NCBI GenBank assembly: GCA_028023455.1
Contig: JAQFVV010012397.1
Location: 992,001 to 1,056,000 of the forward strand
Direction: 5' to 3'
DNA length: 64,000 nt
Source: Epiperipatus broadwayi
Lineage: Eukaryota > Onychophora > Udeonychophora > Euonychophora > Peripatidae
The position numbers and the translations under genes were made by a program. This document shows, in pieces, positions 48,129 through 58,564 of the stretch; position 1 is the first letter of the stretch, and every line of letters starts with the position of its first letter. The notes under the pieces are model-generated. The model was not told where the DNA came from and ran no database searches. It worked only from the letters and a program-made list of their open reading frames with translations.

Positions 48129-49191
48129 ATTGTCAGAAAAACAGATTACCTTTCTTTTAGCTTCAGCAATTCATGTTTACAAGACAATTTTTAAATAATT
48201 ATTTTAAACATACTTTTATTTTTTTTTTAGAAAATATAAAGTTTTATAAAATTACTTTTTATTAACAAAATTTTAAGATCCAACACTAGTTAAATCAAAA
48301 CAAATTCAGTCTCAGAATGGTCCCTTGATATCCGTTTTATCTCACAATTTTTCATCCACCTACAATTCATTTAAAAACCAATAAAATTATTTTTTATTAA
48401 ATTTTAATATTCTGACAAACCACCTGTGGAATTAATCTACTGACATAATCAATATAGTGTTCCCATACCACGTGACCTTCAGCTGCAAAGTCAAAATTTT
48501 ATTATTAACAATATTGTGCCATAATTTTTTTTAATGATATTTTATATAACACAATAGTAATAAATATAAAATTTAAAGTTATATCCTTTATTAAACCCAT
48601 AAATATTTCATTGAAATAATTTTATCTACACATTTGTTTTATTTACTTATTTTAAACAATATTGGAATTAAATTCCTTTTTTTATTTTTATGTTTCCATG
48701 TCAATGCATGCACATTCTCACATATGTCTGGCCTTGGATTAATTGTTTAAAACTATTTTTAAAATTACAACAATAGAATGTTAATGAATATTTTATCTAA
48801 ATAATTTTTATAACTGGAATGTTAAACTACAAAACTAATAATAAATAATCTTATTATTTTAATAAAAACTTACATATCATTTTTTTATTTATTACTTAAT
48901 TATTCTGACTTATTTATAATATCTAATTATTATTCTTTAAACATTAGAATAGATTATACAGTAATTATTTTAGAATACATTTAATACTATTTATCAATTC
49001 ACAATTATTTTTTTAACATTTACTTATGTTAAATTATTACCTAACATCCCTTATCAAACCAACTGACATTATTAAAATATTTAGATTATCCTATTTTAAT
49101 AATTAACTGAGTTAATTTCCATTTTTATCATTATTATTTTTTAATCTGAAATTTTAAACAAAAGGTTAAGCTAAAATAACCTTGATTACCT

Positions 49192-49933
49192 ACACAATTG
49201 AGTATATAGGCCTTGATATATGTTGAGCAGACCTGTAGTAGATGTTGATGGATTTTTGTTAAATTTTATTGACTTTGTTTGGAGTCATTATTTTTGTTAT
49301 TGCCCAATCATATAGGCTTCGATTAAACATGTAGGCCTCAATTTATGTTGTGAAAACCTGTATTAGATATTGATAGATTTTTGTAGATTTTGCTGACTTG
49401 GTTTGAAGACATTTTGCTATTAATTCTGATTTTATGCAAATTTTTCAGTTTACTAGATAAAATCGAATTAGATAAGCTAGTTACTTAGTCTAGTTAAAGC
49501 TAGTTAGAATCAACATGTCTAAATTAAAAGACAAGTTTTGAAGATATCAATATATTATCATTGATAAGTGCAGTTTATGAATTATCATCATACAAATAAA
49601 TAATTGACTCTGTATTGCATTTACTGATATTATGTTATTAGGGTATCTAAATTATCTGTTATATAATTCTTATGGTTTTGTTAATCAAGTGTATTAACAA
49701 ATCATTATTTATTTATTAATATTTGTTGAACAATTGTGAAACAAGACTCATATAAAAGTGAATGAAACAGATAATGATGGAAGTTGTAAGAATAAAATAT
49801 TCTTTATTGTAGCTTTGTTGCTGTGGTTTTAATTGTCTTGATTGTTAGGAGATGTCAGAAAATGGATACCTTATTATTATATTTATTGCAATTTAAAAAG
49901 AGTATCATTAAAGTATTAAGGAAGTAAAATATT
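49192..49933 (+). promoter_or_regulatory. 5' leader of the Ty3-like core, with TATA and poly(A) signals
   Basis: The 740 bp between the left arm and gag contain TATAAAAG at 49751-49758 and AATAAA at 49791-49796. This spacing is typical of the U3-R region of an LTR. A direct repeat of about 125 bp (49207-49320 and 49332-49445, with GTAGGCCT, GATTTTTGT and a TTGACTT.GTTT block) lies near the arm edge. No copy of this region was found downstream of pol, so it cannot be confirmed as an LTR. Confidence 0.5.
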
Positions 49934-52129
49934 ATGGGTAGCCACATAGAAACCATGGAGATTTTCGATAGTTCAGGGATATTTCAAGATTTTCCCACAC
50001 CAGACACTCCAACCCTCAATTTAGAGGATGAGTTATTAGGTGAAGGAACAAATACCAGTATTATTAATCCAGGAATTATGAGAACTGAGAATAATATGTT
50101 ATTAAACATGATGGCATATTTTGATTTAAAATTTGATCAGCAGAAAGAAGATTTTATGAGAATTAGAGAAGAAGACAAAGAGGAATCTCAGAAAGCAAGT
50201 GAAAAATTGTATTTAAAACTAGATCAGCAAAGAGAAGAGTTAAATTTAAAATTTAATCAGCATAAAGAGGAATTAAATTCGAAGTTTGATCAGCAGAAAG
50301 AGGAATTGATGAAAATTAGAGAAAAAGATAGAGATGAATTGTTTTTAAAATTAGATAAGACTAGTGAAGAAGTTAGTGAAAAATTAAATTTAAAATTTGA
50401 TCAGCAGAGAGAAGAACTTATGAGAATTAGGGAAGAAGATAAAGAAGAATCTCTGAAATTTAGAATCAAATTTCAAAAGCATTTTGAGAGAATAGATAAA
50501 AATTTAATAATTACTGACAAGAGATATCAGGATTTAAAGATAGATTTTGAGGAAACTCTTAACAAAACTGAGCAAAATATTCAATGTCAATTGGATAAGG
50601 TTAAGTCGACTCTCCAAAAATCCAAAGAGGAAATAGAATTTATGAAACAGGAGTACCAGGGCCAATATAACCTATTGTTGAATCAAGTTGAAAATTTAAC
50701 CTTAGCACCTAATAATCAGGTTGAGGAATATAAGGATCAAGTAAAGGAGTTGACTGATAAGAAGGAGGAACAAAGAATAGATCAGGATAAGGCAATCCAA
50801 GGAATAGGGAATAAGTTCAGTCAAATGCAGGAAGAAATAGATAGCTGGAAGAATGATGTTAATGTAAAAGTTAAGTTACCCTTGCAGGATTTTGCTAAAG
50901 AAGTAGAAGTGGTTTAAATTCAAATAGAGGAAAGATTTCAAAAGATGGAAAGGGGAGTAAAACAAGGGATGTCTGAAATATTAGAAGAAGTTCAAGATAT
51001 TAAGGTCCAGCCAAATCTTAGTATAAATATCTTCAAAGAAGAGGTTTACAAAGGGTTAAATGAAATGGAGGACCGATATCAGAGGTTAAGCACAGACATA
51101 GAAGAGGAGAGAAATAAAGAAAGAGTTTTTGATTATCAATATGATATGTTTGAGATAGAAAGGTTAATAAAAGGTAGAAAAAGTAGTGATTTTGGAATAA
51201 GGAACAATGATAGTTTTGGGAAAGAAACCTTAGCAGATACTAAACCAAAATTTATTGAGCCAGATAATTATTATCAGAACCTAGAAGTGAGTAATGCAGA
51301 AAGGCAAGGAAGGATAGGCTTTGAGAGAGCGCAACAGGAAAAAGATAGGAATTTTTATAATATAGATTGTCAAGGTTCATTAGCCCTAAAGTTCATGCAG
51401 GTGAAAATGTTCAAGGGAGAATATTTAGAAAACCCCTATGAATATTTGCAGAGCTTAGAAGGTTTATTCCCTTTGTGTAGGTTATCTGAGGAAAAAAAGA
51501 TTGCGATTGCAAGCAATCATTTATATTCAGCATCAAGGGATTGATGGCAATCTATGTTTGATAAGCCCAAAACCTTTGGTGACTTCAAATACTTGATCTT
51601 GGCAAGTTTCTGGGGAGAGGACCACCAAGATAATATTAGATATCAGGTTTCTTAGGAAAAATATAATGTGCATAAAGGTAGTTATTCACAATTTTTCAAG
51701 AACAAGGCAGTTAAATTGAAAACTTTAACAGCTTATCCCTTGTCAGAGCCTCAAATTGTAAAGATCATCAGACATAACTTGCCATGCCACATAGAGCAGG
51801 TCCTGATTGCTGCTGATCGACACACAAGCAATGAGGCAGTAGAGATCTTGGATTCATTACAGGTGAGTGATAAACTGTTAGAGAATAGAATTAAGGCCAG
51901 TAGGGAACCCAATCCTCCTATGAACCAAGTTAATATGTTATCCATACTGCCATATAGGAATAGAATGATGTATAGAGGTAGAGATATAGCATATAATGGG
52001 AGAAATTCACATCTTAGTCAGCCAAGATTCAAGAGGTATATAGATGATAGTCAGCCCTCCACTAGTGGAATACAAACCATTCCAAAGAAGGGGGTATCTA
52101 TTAAAAAGAGTAAGGTGGCATTAAACTAA
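49934..52129 (+). pseudogene. Ty3-like gag-type region with N-terminal coiled coil, three in-frame stops
   Basis: One reading frame runs from ATG 49934 to 52129, closed by three stops: TAA 50915, TGA 51542 and a TAG near 51653. The first 330 codons are strongly coiled-coil, with about six repeats of a K(F/L)DQQxEEL-type unit plus MRIREEDKEES at residues 60-175. A capsid-like part follows around 51380-51660, where a KMFKGEYLENP..YL..LE segment leads into W.SMFDK and a Trp-containing LASFWGED segment, like the retrotransposon gag domain. No CCHC zinc knuckle is visible at the C-terminus. The product would be a structural protein. An unusually long coiled-coil N-terminus is the notable trait. 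Confidence 0.7.
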
Positions 52130-52188
52130 GTAGGACCTCACAGAATCGTTCCTCACTTCTGGGCCCTATTTCTAATCAATGGGGGAAC

Positions 52189-52764
52189 ATGATATTTAAT
52201 GTGATAAGTAATATTGATCTTGATATTGATTACCTGGAACCAAGTAGGATAATTGAACCTATTTTATATCAGTGTCCAATTATCAAAATTATCATAGCAG
52301 GGGTTGTAATAGATGCACTTGTTGATTCAGGCAGTCAGGCCTCTATTATATCCCATGACATGTATTTAAAAATTAGTGAAATTAATCAGGATATTCCTAT
52401 TTTGCCATTAAGAGTTATCCAAGTCATTTTAGCTAATGGGAAAAGGTCAAAATTATTTAATAAACAGGTATATCTTACCTTAGAAATTGGTTCAAATAGC
52501 TTTGAACATGTCTTTTTAATTATGTCCAGCTTAATTCATGAAGCTATTATTGGATCTGACTTCATGATTTTTAACAATTGTATAGTCAATTATAATGATA
52601 GAACTTTTAAATGCCAGGAGAAAGTTTTTCCCTTCCCTGTTAATTTTATTGGTCAGACAAGTCAATTATTAACTGTACAGGAAACTTCAATTGATGTTAA
52701 TATCAGAATTAAGTTGGAGGTCTCGTGTATTACTGATACAGAATATTATGAACCATTATTCTAA
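52189..52764 (+). pseudogene. Ty3-like aspartic protease region
   Basis: A 191-codon stretch in a different frame from gag. The active-site motif VDSGSQASII is at about residues 45-54, and the flap-side pair IIGSDFM at about 122-128 matches the ILGxDFL motif of Ty3/gypsy proteases. The same frame continues beyond TAA 52762-52764 into the reverse transcriptase, so protease and RT were one polyprotein before the stop appeared. Confidence 0.8.
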
Positions 52765-53750
52765 TTGTTGTTACAGTACAGACATATATTTTCTAAAATA
52801 CCTGGCATTGTGGAAGGATATGTTCACCGTATTAAATTAAAGGATAATGAACCCTTTCAGCAAAAGACTTATCCCATTCCATATCAATATCAGGCTGAGG
52901 TGGAGCAACAAATTCAAAGGATGAAAGAATAACAAATTATTAGGCTGTGTCCTTCTCTTTATGTCAATCCCCTCGTGATAGTTAAAAAAGATGGTTCAGT
53001 TAGGGTATGCCTGGATGCACAACAATTAAACTGCCATACTATCCCAGAGCATGATATACCATCATCAGTACAGGAACTGTTGACTAAGTTTGAAGGGAGA
53101 GCCATATTTTCCACATTTGACCTTACAGACAGCTATTGGCAAATCCCACTCCATAATTCCGATCAAAAGTACACCTCATTCCGGTATAAGGGCCAATCAT
53201 ATGTTTTTCAAAGGATGCTTTTTGGTTTAATAAATAATGGGGCTGGTTTTATCAGATGCCTAAATATGGCCCTCTCAAGAAACCTTCGAGACATATTAGT
53301 CATGTATGTTGATGATATAGTCATTGCATCTGAGAATATGGTAGAGCATATGCATCATCTATCTCTTTTAAATGTACATTAGCAGCCCATGAAATCACAT
53401 TTTTAGGGCATTTAGTTTCTCAGGAGGGAATTAAACCCCATCCAGAAAAAATTATAGTAATTCAGAAATTTCCAGTTCCAAAGACTAGGAAACAGTTGAG
53501 GTCATTTTTGGAGCTGTGTAATTATTATCACAGATTTTATAGGAATTTTTCTGCTGATACAGTTCATTTATCAATTTTGTTGAACAAAAATGAAAGATGG
53601 AGGTGGACCCAGGATCATGATTTAGAGTTTCAGATTATAAAGGACAATTTTCTTAAAACAGTAATTTTAGCTTACTCCAACTTTAACAGGGTTTCTATTT
53701 ACAGACCGATAGCCGTGGGTTTGGTCTCGGGGTTATTTTGTACCAATTAA
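52765..53750 (+). pseudogene. Ty3-like reverse transcriptase region, broken
   Basis: It reads LVIVKKDGSVRVCLDAQQLN, FSTFDLTDSYWQIPL (first Asp), FGLINNGAGF and YVDDIVIAS (catalytic pair), all standard Ty3/gypsy RT motifs. Breaks are TAA near 52930, a deletion of some 15-20 codons with a frame change around 53365-53385 (the stretch normally ending LNPxKC is missing), and a further shift before 53496. After that, the connection sequence (FLELCNYYHRF) is in another frame up to 53750. The copy cannot encode a working enzyme. Confidence 0.88.
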
Positions 53751-54060
53751 GTGATAAGGGAGAGCCCAGGGTTTTGTATTTTCTAAGTAGACATCTCAGG
53801 GGGGTGGAATTAAATTTTACTACTACAGAAAAAGAAACTTTAGCTGTAGTATGGGGGTTCCAAAAATTAAACAATTTTGTTGGGTTCAAAGGTTGTTGTA
53901 CTTTCAGACCACCATAGCTTAGAATTCTTAAATAGGAGCTATTTAAATAATGAGAGGTTAGTGAGGTGGAGCCTTTATTTACAGAAATTTAATTACCAAA
54001 TTATATACTGTCAGGGTAAGGATAACATTATTGCTGATACACTTAGCCGCCATCCTGTCA
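53700..54060 (+). pseudogene. Ty3-like RNase H region, broken
   Basis: The region is spread over two frames with a shift near 53710 and a stop near 53910. Recognisable parts are the first Asp segment, the TEKETLAVVW helix with its Glu, SDHHSLEFLN with the third acidic residue, and IADTLSR at the end. The order and spacing match Ty3/gypsy RNase H. Confidence 0.85.
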
Positions 54061-55245
54061 TTGTTCATTACCAGAATCCCAGTGCAGAAAATATTGTGGT
54101 TTGTGATGTATCCCCTTCATTAGAAAGTGAAATAGTTCAGGATTATGAAAATTTAATACATAATGATTTACTTATGAAGAAATTAAGAAAGGGGGATGAG
54201 ACTTCATGGAGGGTTATAATTCCTAGTGTTTTAATTAATAAGCTTATTTACTATGTCCACTGTAGTTATGGTCATTATGGAATACAAAAGATTGAGTCCA
54301 TTATTAGACAATTCTTTTGGTTCAATAAAATCCATGAAGCTATTACAAATAACTTAAGGGAGTGTGACATATGTATCATAACTAAATTTAGCAATAGATC
54401 CTATGTGGGTACTTTACAACCTATTTTGCCTAATGAGCCTAATGAGATATTAGCCATTGATTTCTATGGTCCTTTTCCACCTTTCAATAAACAAAAAATT
54501 ATTTTAGTCATGTATGACTTATTTACTAAATTTGTATCAGCATATGCAATGCCAAAGGCAGATGCCAAAAGTGTAATTAAATGCCTGGAAAATTTTCAGA
54601 TACCTTTAGTAGGGAAACCAGTTACAATTCTTTCGGATCATGCGACCGCCTTTATATCAGATACGTGGAAAAGATGGGGTCAATGGAATAATATCAAACA
54701 AATTATGTGTTCCATCAGAAACCCCCAGTCTAATCCATGTGAATGGATTATGAGGGAATTAGGGAGATTGTTTAGAGTTTATGTTATGCAGGATCATAGA
54801 CAATGGGTTCATAAATTACCACAGGTTGTATGTTATATCAATACTACCATTAATGAGTCTACCAAATTTTTTTCTATCAGACTCCATTATGGAATATCAG
54901 AACCTTTGCTTATTAAAACTCCGTTGCCTGCTATTGTAGAAAATTTTGATTTAGGTAATGATCAAACTGTAGCTCGTGTTAATATGAGAAAGATGGGTGA
55001 AAAATGCACTCAATGATGTAAGGTTGGTCCTCATCCATTTAAAATTTAATGATTATGTCATGATTAGGACACTGCATGTCAGTGATCCCCAGAAAAATTT
55101 GTTTAGGAAATTCCTTGAGTTGTATGAAGGGCCTTATCAAATAATAAAACAGGTAGGAAAGAATGCTTTCCTAGTGTCTAAACCCAAAGAAACGAGAGGT
55201 ACTTACAATGCCAGAAGTTTAATACCTTATCCCAAGAAAATTTAA
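54061..55245 (+). pseudogene. Ty3-like integrase region with DDE core
   Basis: This follows RNase H in the frame of 53877-55016. An HHCC zinc-binding domain (YGHYG and CDIC) comes at about 54255-54375. The catalytic core follows with IDFYGPF (first Asp, about 54460), LSDHATAF (second Asp, about 54635) and the NPQSNPCEW segment with the Glu (about 54720-54745). A frame change near 55000 moves the C-terminal domain (YEGPYQI, then RSLIPYP) into the frame ending at 55245. All three catalytic acids are kept, but the protein is broken. No chromodomain is seen. Confidence 0.88.
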
Positions 55246-55392
55246 ATTTTGTAAAGCTAGTATATTAGTTAATAATGCAAGTTAGAGTCAATGTTTGTCA
55301 AACATAGCTATGAATTATGAGTTGGTAATAAAAAGAGCATATATGTTTAAATTAAAATTAGTGTTATTTTTATAATATTATTTTTTTTCTCT

Positions 55393-55406
55393 AATAGGGA
55401 GAAAAT
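55393..55406 (+). promoter_or_regulatory. Polypurine tract at the edge of the right arm
   Basis: AATAGGGAGAAAAT lies 150 bp after the integrase stop and directly precedes TGTATGTAAC (55407). In LTR retrotransposons a polypurine tract followed by TG marks the start of the 3' LTR. Here the inverted arm begins only about 29 bp further on. Confidence 0.6.
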
Positions 55407-56505
55407 TGTATGTAACTGAAGTGTCATTTAGTTCGAGGTAATCAAGGTTATCTTAGCTTAACCTTTTGTTTAAAAAAATTTCGGATTTAAAAAAAAAATA
55501 ATGATAAAAATGGAAATTAACTTAGTTAATTATTAAAATAGGATAATCTAAATATTTTAATATTGTCAGTTGGTTTGATAAGGGATGTTAGGTAATAATT
55601 TAACATAAGCAAATGTTAAAAAAATAATTGTGAATTGATAAATAGTATTAAATGTATTCTAAAATAACAATCGTATAATCCATTCTAATGTCTAAAGAAT
55701 AATAATAAGATATTATTATTAAGTTGGAATAATTAATAAATTTTTAAAAAAATGATATGTAAGTTTTTATTAAAAAAAAATAAGAATATTTATTATTAGT
55801 TTTATAGTTTAACATTCCAGTTATAAAAATTATTTAGATTAAATATTCATTAACATTCTATTGTTGTAATTTTAAAAATAGTTTTAAACAATTAATCCAA
55901 GGCCAGACGTATGTGAGAATGTGCATGCATTGACATGGAAACATAAGAAGAATAAAAAAAAAAGTAATTTAATTCCAATATTGTTTAAAATAAGTAAATA
56001 AAACAAATGTGTGGATAAAATTATTTCAATGAAATATTTATGGGTTTAATAAAGGGTATAACTTTAAATTTTATATTTATTACTATGGGTTGGATAAAAT
56101 ATTAAAAAAAAATATGGCACAATATTATTAATAATAAAATTTTGACTTTGCAGCTGAAGGTCATGTGGTATGGGAACATTATATTGATTACATCAGTAGA
56201 TTGATTCCAAAGCTGGTTTGTCAGAATATTAAAATGTAATAAAAAATAGTTTTTATTGGTTTTAAAATGAATTGTAGGTGAATGAAAAATTGTGAGATAA
56301 AATGGAGATCAAGGAGTCATTCAGAGGCTGATCTTATTTTGATTCAACTGGAATTGGATCTTAAAAGTTTGTTAATAAAAAGTAATTTTATAAAAATTTA
56401 TATTTTCTAAAAAAATAAAAGTATGTTTAAAATAATTATTTAAAAATCGTCTTGTAAACATGAATTGCTGAAGCTAAAAGAAAGGTAATCCATTTTTCTG
56501 ACAAT

Positions 56506-56811
56506 TTGAATTTCAGTCAAGGCATAGAAATTATAGTAAAAAAAATGTCTAGGATAACTAAAGCATCTCACACATTAAATGACTTTAACTTGTTTATTTT
56601 TCTGTACTTGGAAGTAAGGTTATGGAACGAACTATTAATCATTTCCATAGATAAGCATTTAGTTGTATTAAACTATCTTGAAAGTATAATGCTAATTATT
56701 TTTCCTGTTAGATTAAAAGTATATGTAAATAAAAAAGAGAGAATTTTTTTTTTTAAGTTAAAAAAAAACATTATAAAGAAGCTGCTACGTTCGATTACAT
56801 TGAAACTATAA
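56506..56811 (+). other. Small ORF kept in both arms (right copy), unknown
   Basis: The right-arm partner of 47877-48128. It is open for 101 codons and longer at the C-terminus because of an indel in the T/A run. No domain was recognised. Confidence 0.35.
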
Positions 56812-58360
56812 AGAATAATTTTTTTTAAAAAAAAAAAAAGAAAAGTTATTACTTGTATCTTGACATATATGAAAACGATTTGTTTAGCTAAATGCAAACA
56901 GATTATATATACATTTTAAAGGATAATTCTTATTTACACAATAAGAAAGGACACATATTTGGAAATAAAACTTTAAAGCAATTTGTAAAGATTAATAATG
57001 AATTTATAGTTATTGGGTCCATTATAAATGGCCATACTTGTCAGTATTTAAAAATAACTTTATGGCATTAAATATAGCATATAAACAGAGAAATGTCTTG
57101 AACAATAAAAAAATTTCTACTCTCATATTTAAAAGTAAGCAAAGGAAATTAATTTAAAAAAAAAAAGTACGTCTTGGAATATTATTAGGAAAAGTACTTA
57201 AAAAAAACTATATTTCAAAAGGAGGGTTTTCCTAAAGGAGGATAAAGAAAGTCAGATAAAGAAATATATTATTATTATTATATGCAATTTTGAACTCGGA
57301 ATCCTATAAATAAATTAAAGTGTGTTCAGCTGAAGAACTTATTTTGTTTCATGCCGGCTTAATCTTATTATTTAAATTTTTTTTTTTAAATTGTTTTAAA
57401 AAAAATATTATTAATGAACTATTGAACATTTTCATTTGGAAATGATTGCCATGTGTGTAAATGTATTAATTGAAACCTCGAATTCAGATAGATATCTTAA
57501 CCTGGATAAATTGTCTACACATTATGAAATGGAAAAATCATCACAGAGCCAAAATATGAACTTGAATTAATGTATTTTTTTTTATGGTCTGCTTTATTGG
57601 TTTAAAAAAAATGAAACCATAAAAATATTTATGCTATTAAATTTTATGTAACACTTTTTGCATAGATATACAGGTAAACTAGGGTTATAGTTTTAAAACG
57701 AAATAAGTTTATTTGAATGAGCAAATGTTTCTTGCTATTCTTAAATAGATTTAGTTTATTTATCAAGCATTACACTAGCTAGTTTCTATTTAATAATTTT
57801 ATTTATAGAGATTTAAATATCACAGTCTTATTTTCGTATAAATGGGATGTTTTACTCAATTTTATTTTAAATTTACTAGAGAAGTTTATCAGAGAATATC
57901 CATTCATTTGTTTTATGAATGATATATTAATAATAATTACAAATATTTTATATTCATCGAGAAGTAAATATTCTTGCATTTAATTTACAATTTTAAAAGT
58001 CCACTAGTCACTATATTTTAGCATTTAATATTTTGTTATGTGTGCATTGTGCCTTGCCTAGAATTTTATATGCATTTAAGTTTAAAGTATTTTCCACAGT
58101 AGTCAGTTGACACATAGTTTACTTTGTTGGTTCGAACATTGGATATACGTTTTTGTATTTTTATAAATTTCTTAGAAATAACTTAGTTAGTTTAAGTGAA
58201 GTATATATTTGTTATTAGTTAGAATTTGTTAGCCTCAAGAGTTAGGCTTAGTTTATAATTTTTGAATATGCCTTATGAAATAGAGAAAATCCTCCATCCT
58301 TATTGTATTGTATTTCCATGATTTGATAGTGCATATTCCCAAAAGAGGGTATTGTATTTT

Positions 58361-58564
58361 TCAGTGATGATGATCACATTTATAAGCATTGGAAATCCCA
58401 TGAGAGGATTGTGCTTTTCTGGTGGGTGTTCCTGTTCCCAGATGTACTGAAGATGAATACCAGACATCTTTTTTTTGCCTCGAAGTTAGGTATTTTTGGA
58501 AGCCACCATATTCTTTTCCAGCTCTGAGGAGCCTAGTATTTTGTATTTTTTGCCTATCATTCAT
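58361..58564 (-). other. Small ORF in the right arm, unknown
   Basis: A 67-codon minus-strand frame ending SSHGISNAYKCDHHH. It is relatively GC-rich and basic, and its left-arm counterpart (46018-46245) is broken. No family was recognised. The three terminal His codons come from a CATCATCA run. Confidence 0.35.

Larger units (their letters stand above)
43470..49191 (+). repeat. Left arm of the giant inverted repeat
   Basis: About 5.7 kb, the complement of 55436-60790. Check points: 46195-46245 (TCATGGGATTTCCAATGC) pairs with 58366-58410; 45735-45775 (CAGACTTACAAATCCAG) with 58850; 44100-44135 (GACTTGGCTCAGTGG) with 60460-60480. Mostly non-coding; it holds two short frames shared with the right arm. 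Confidence 0.85.
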
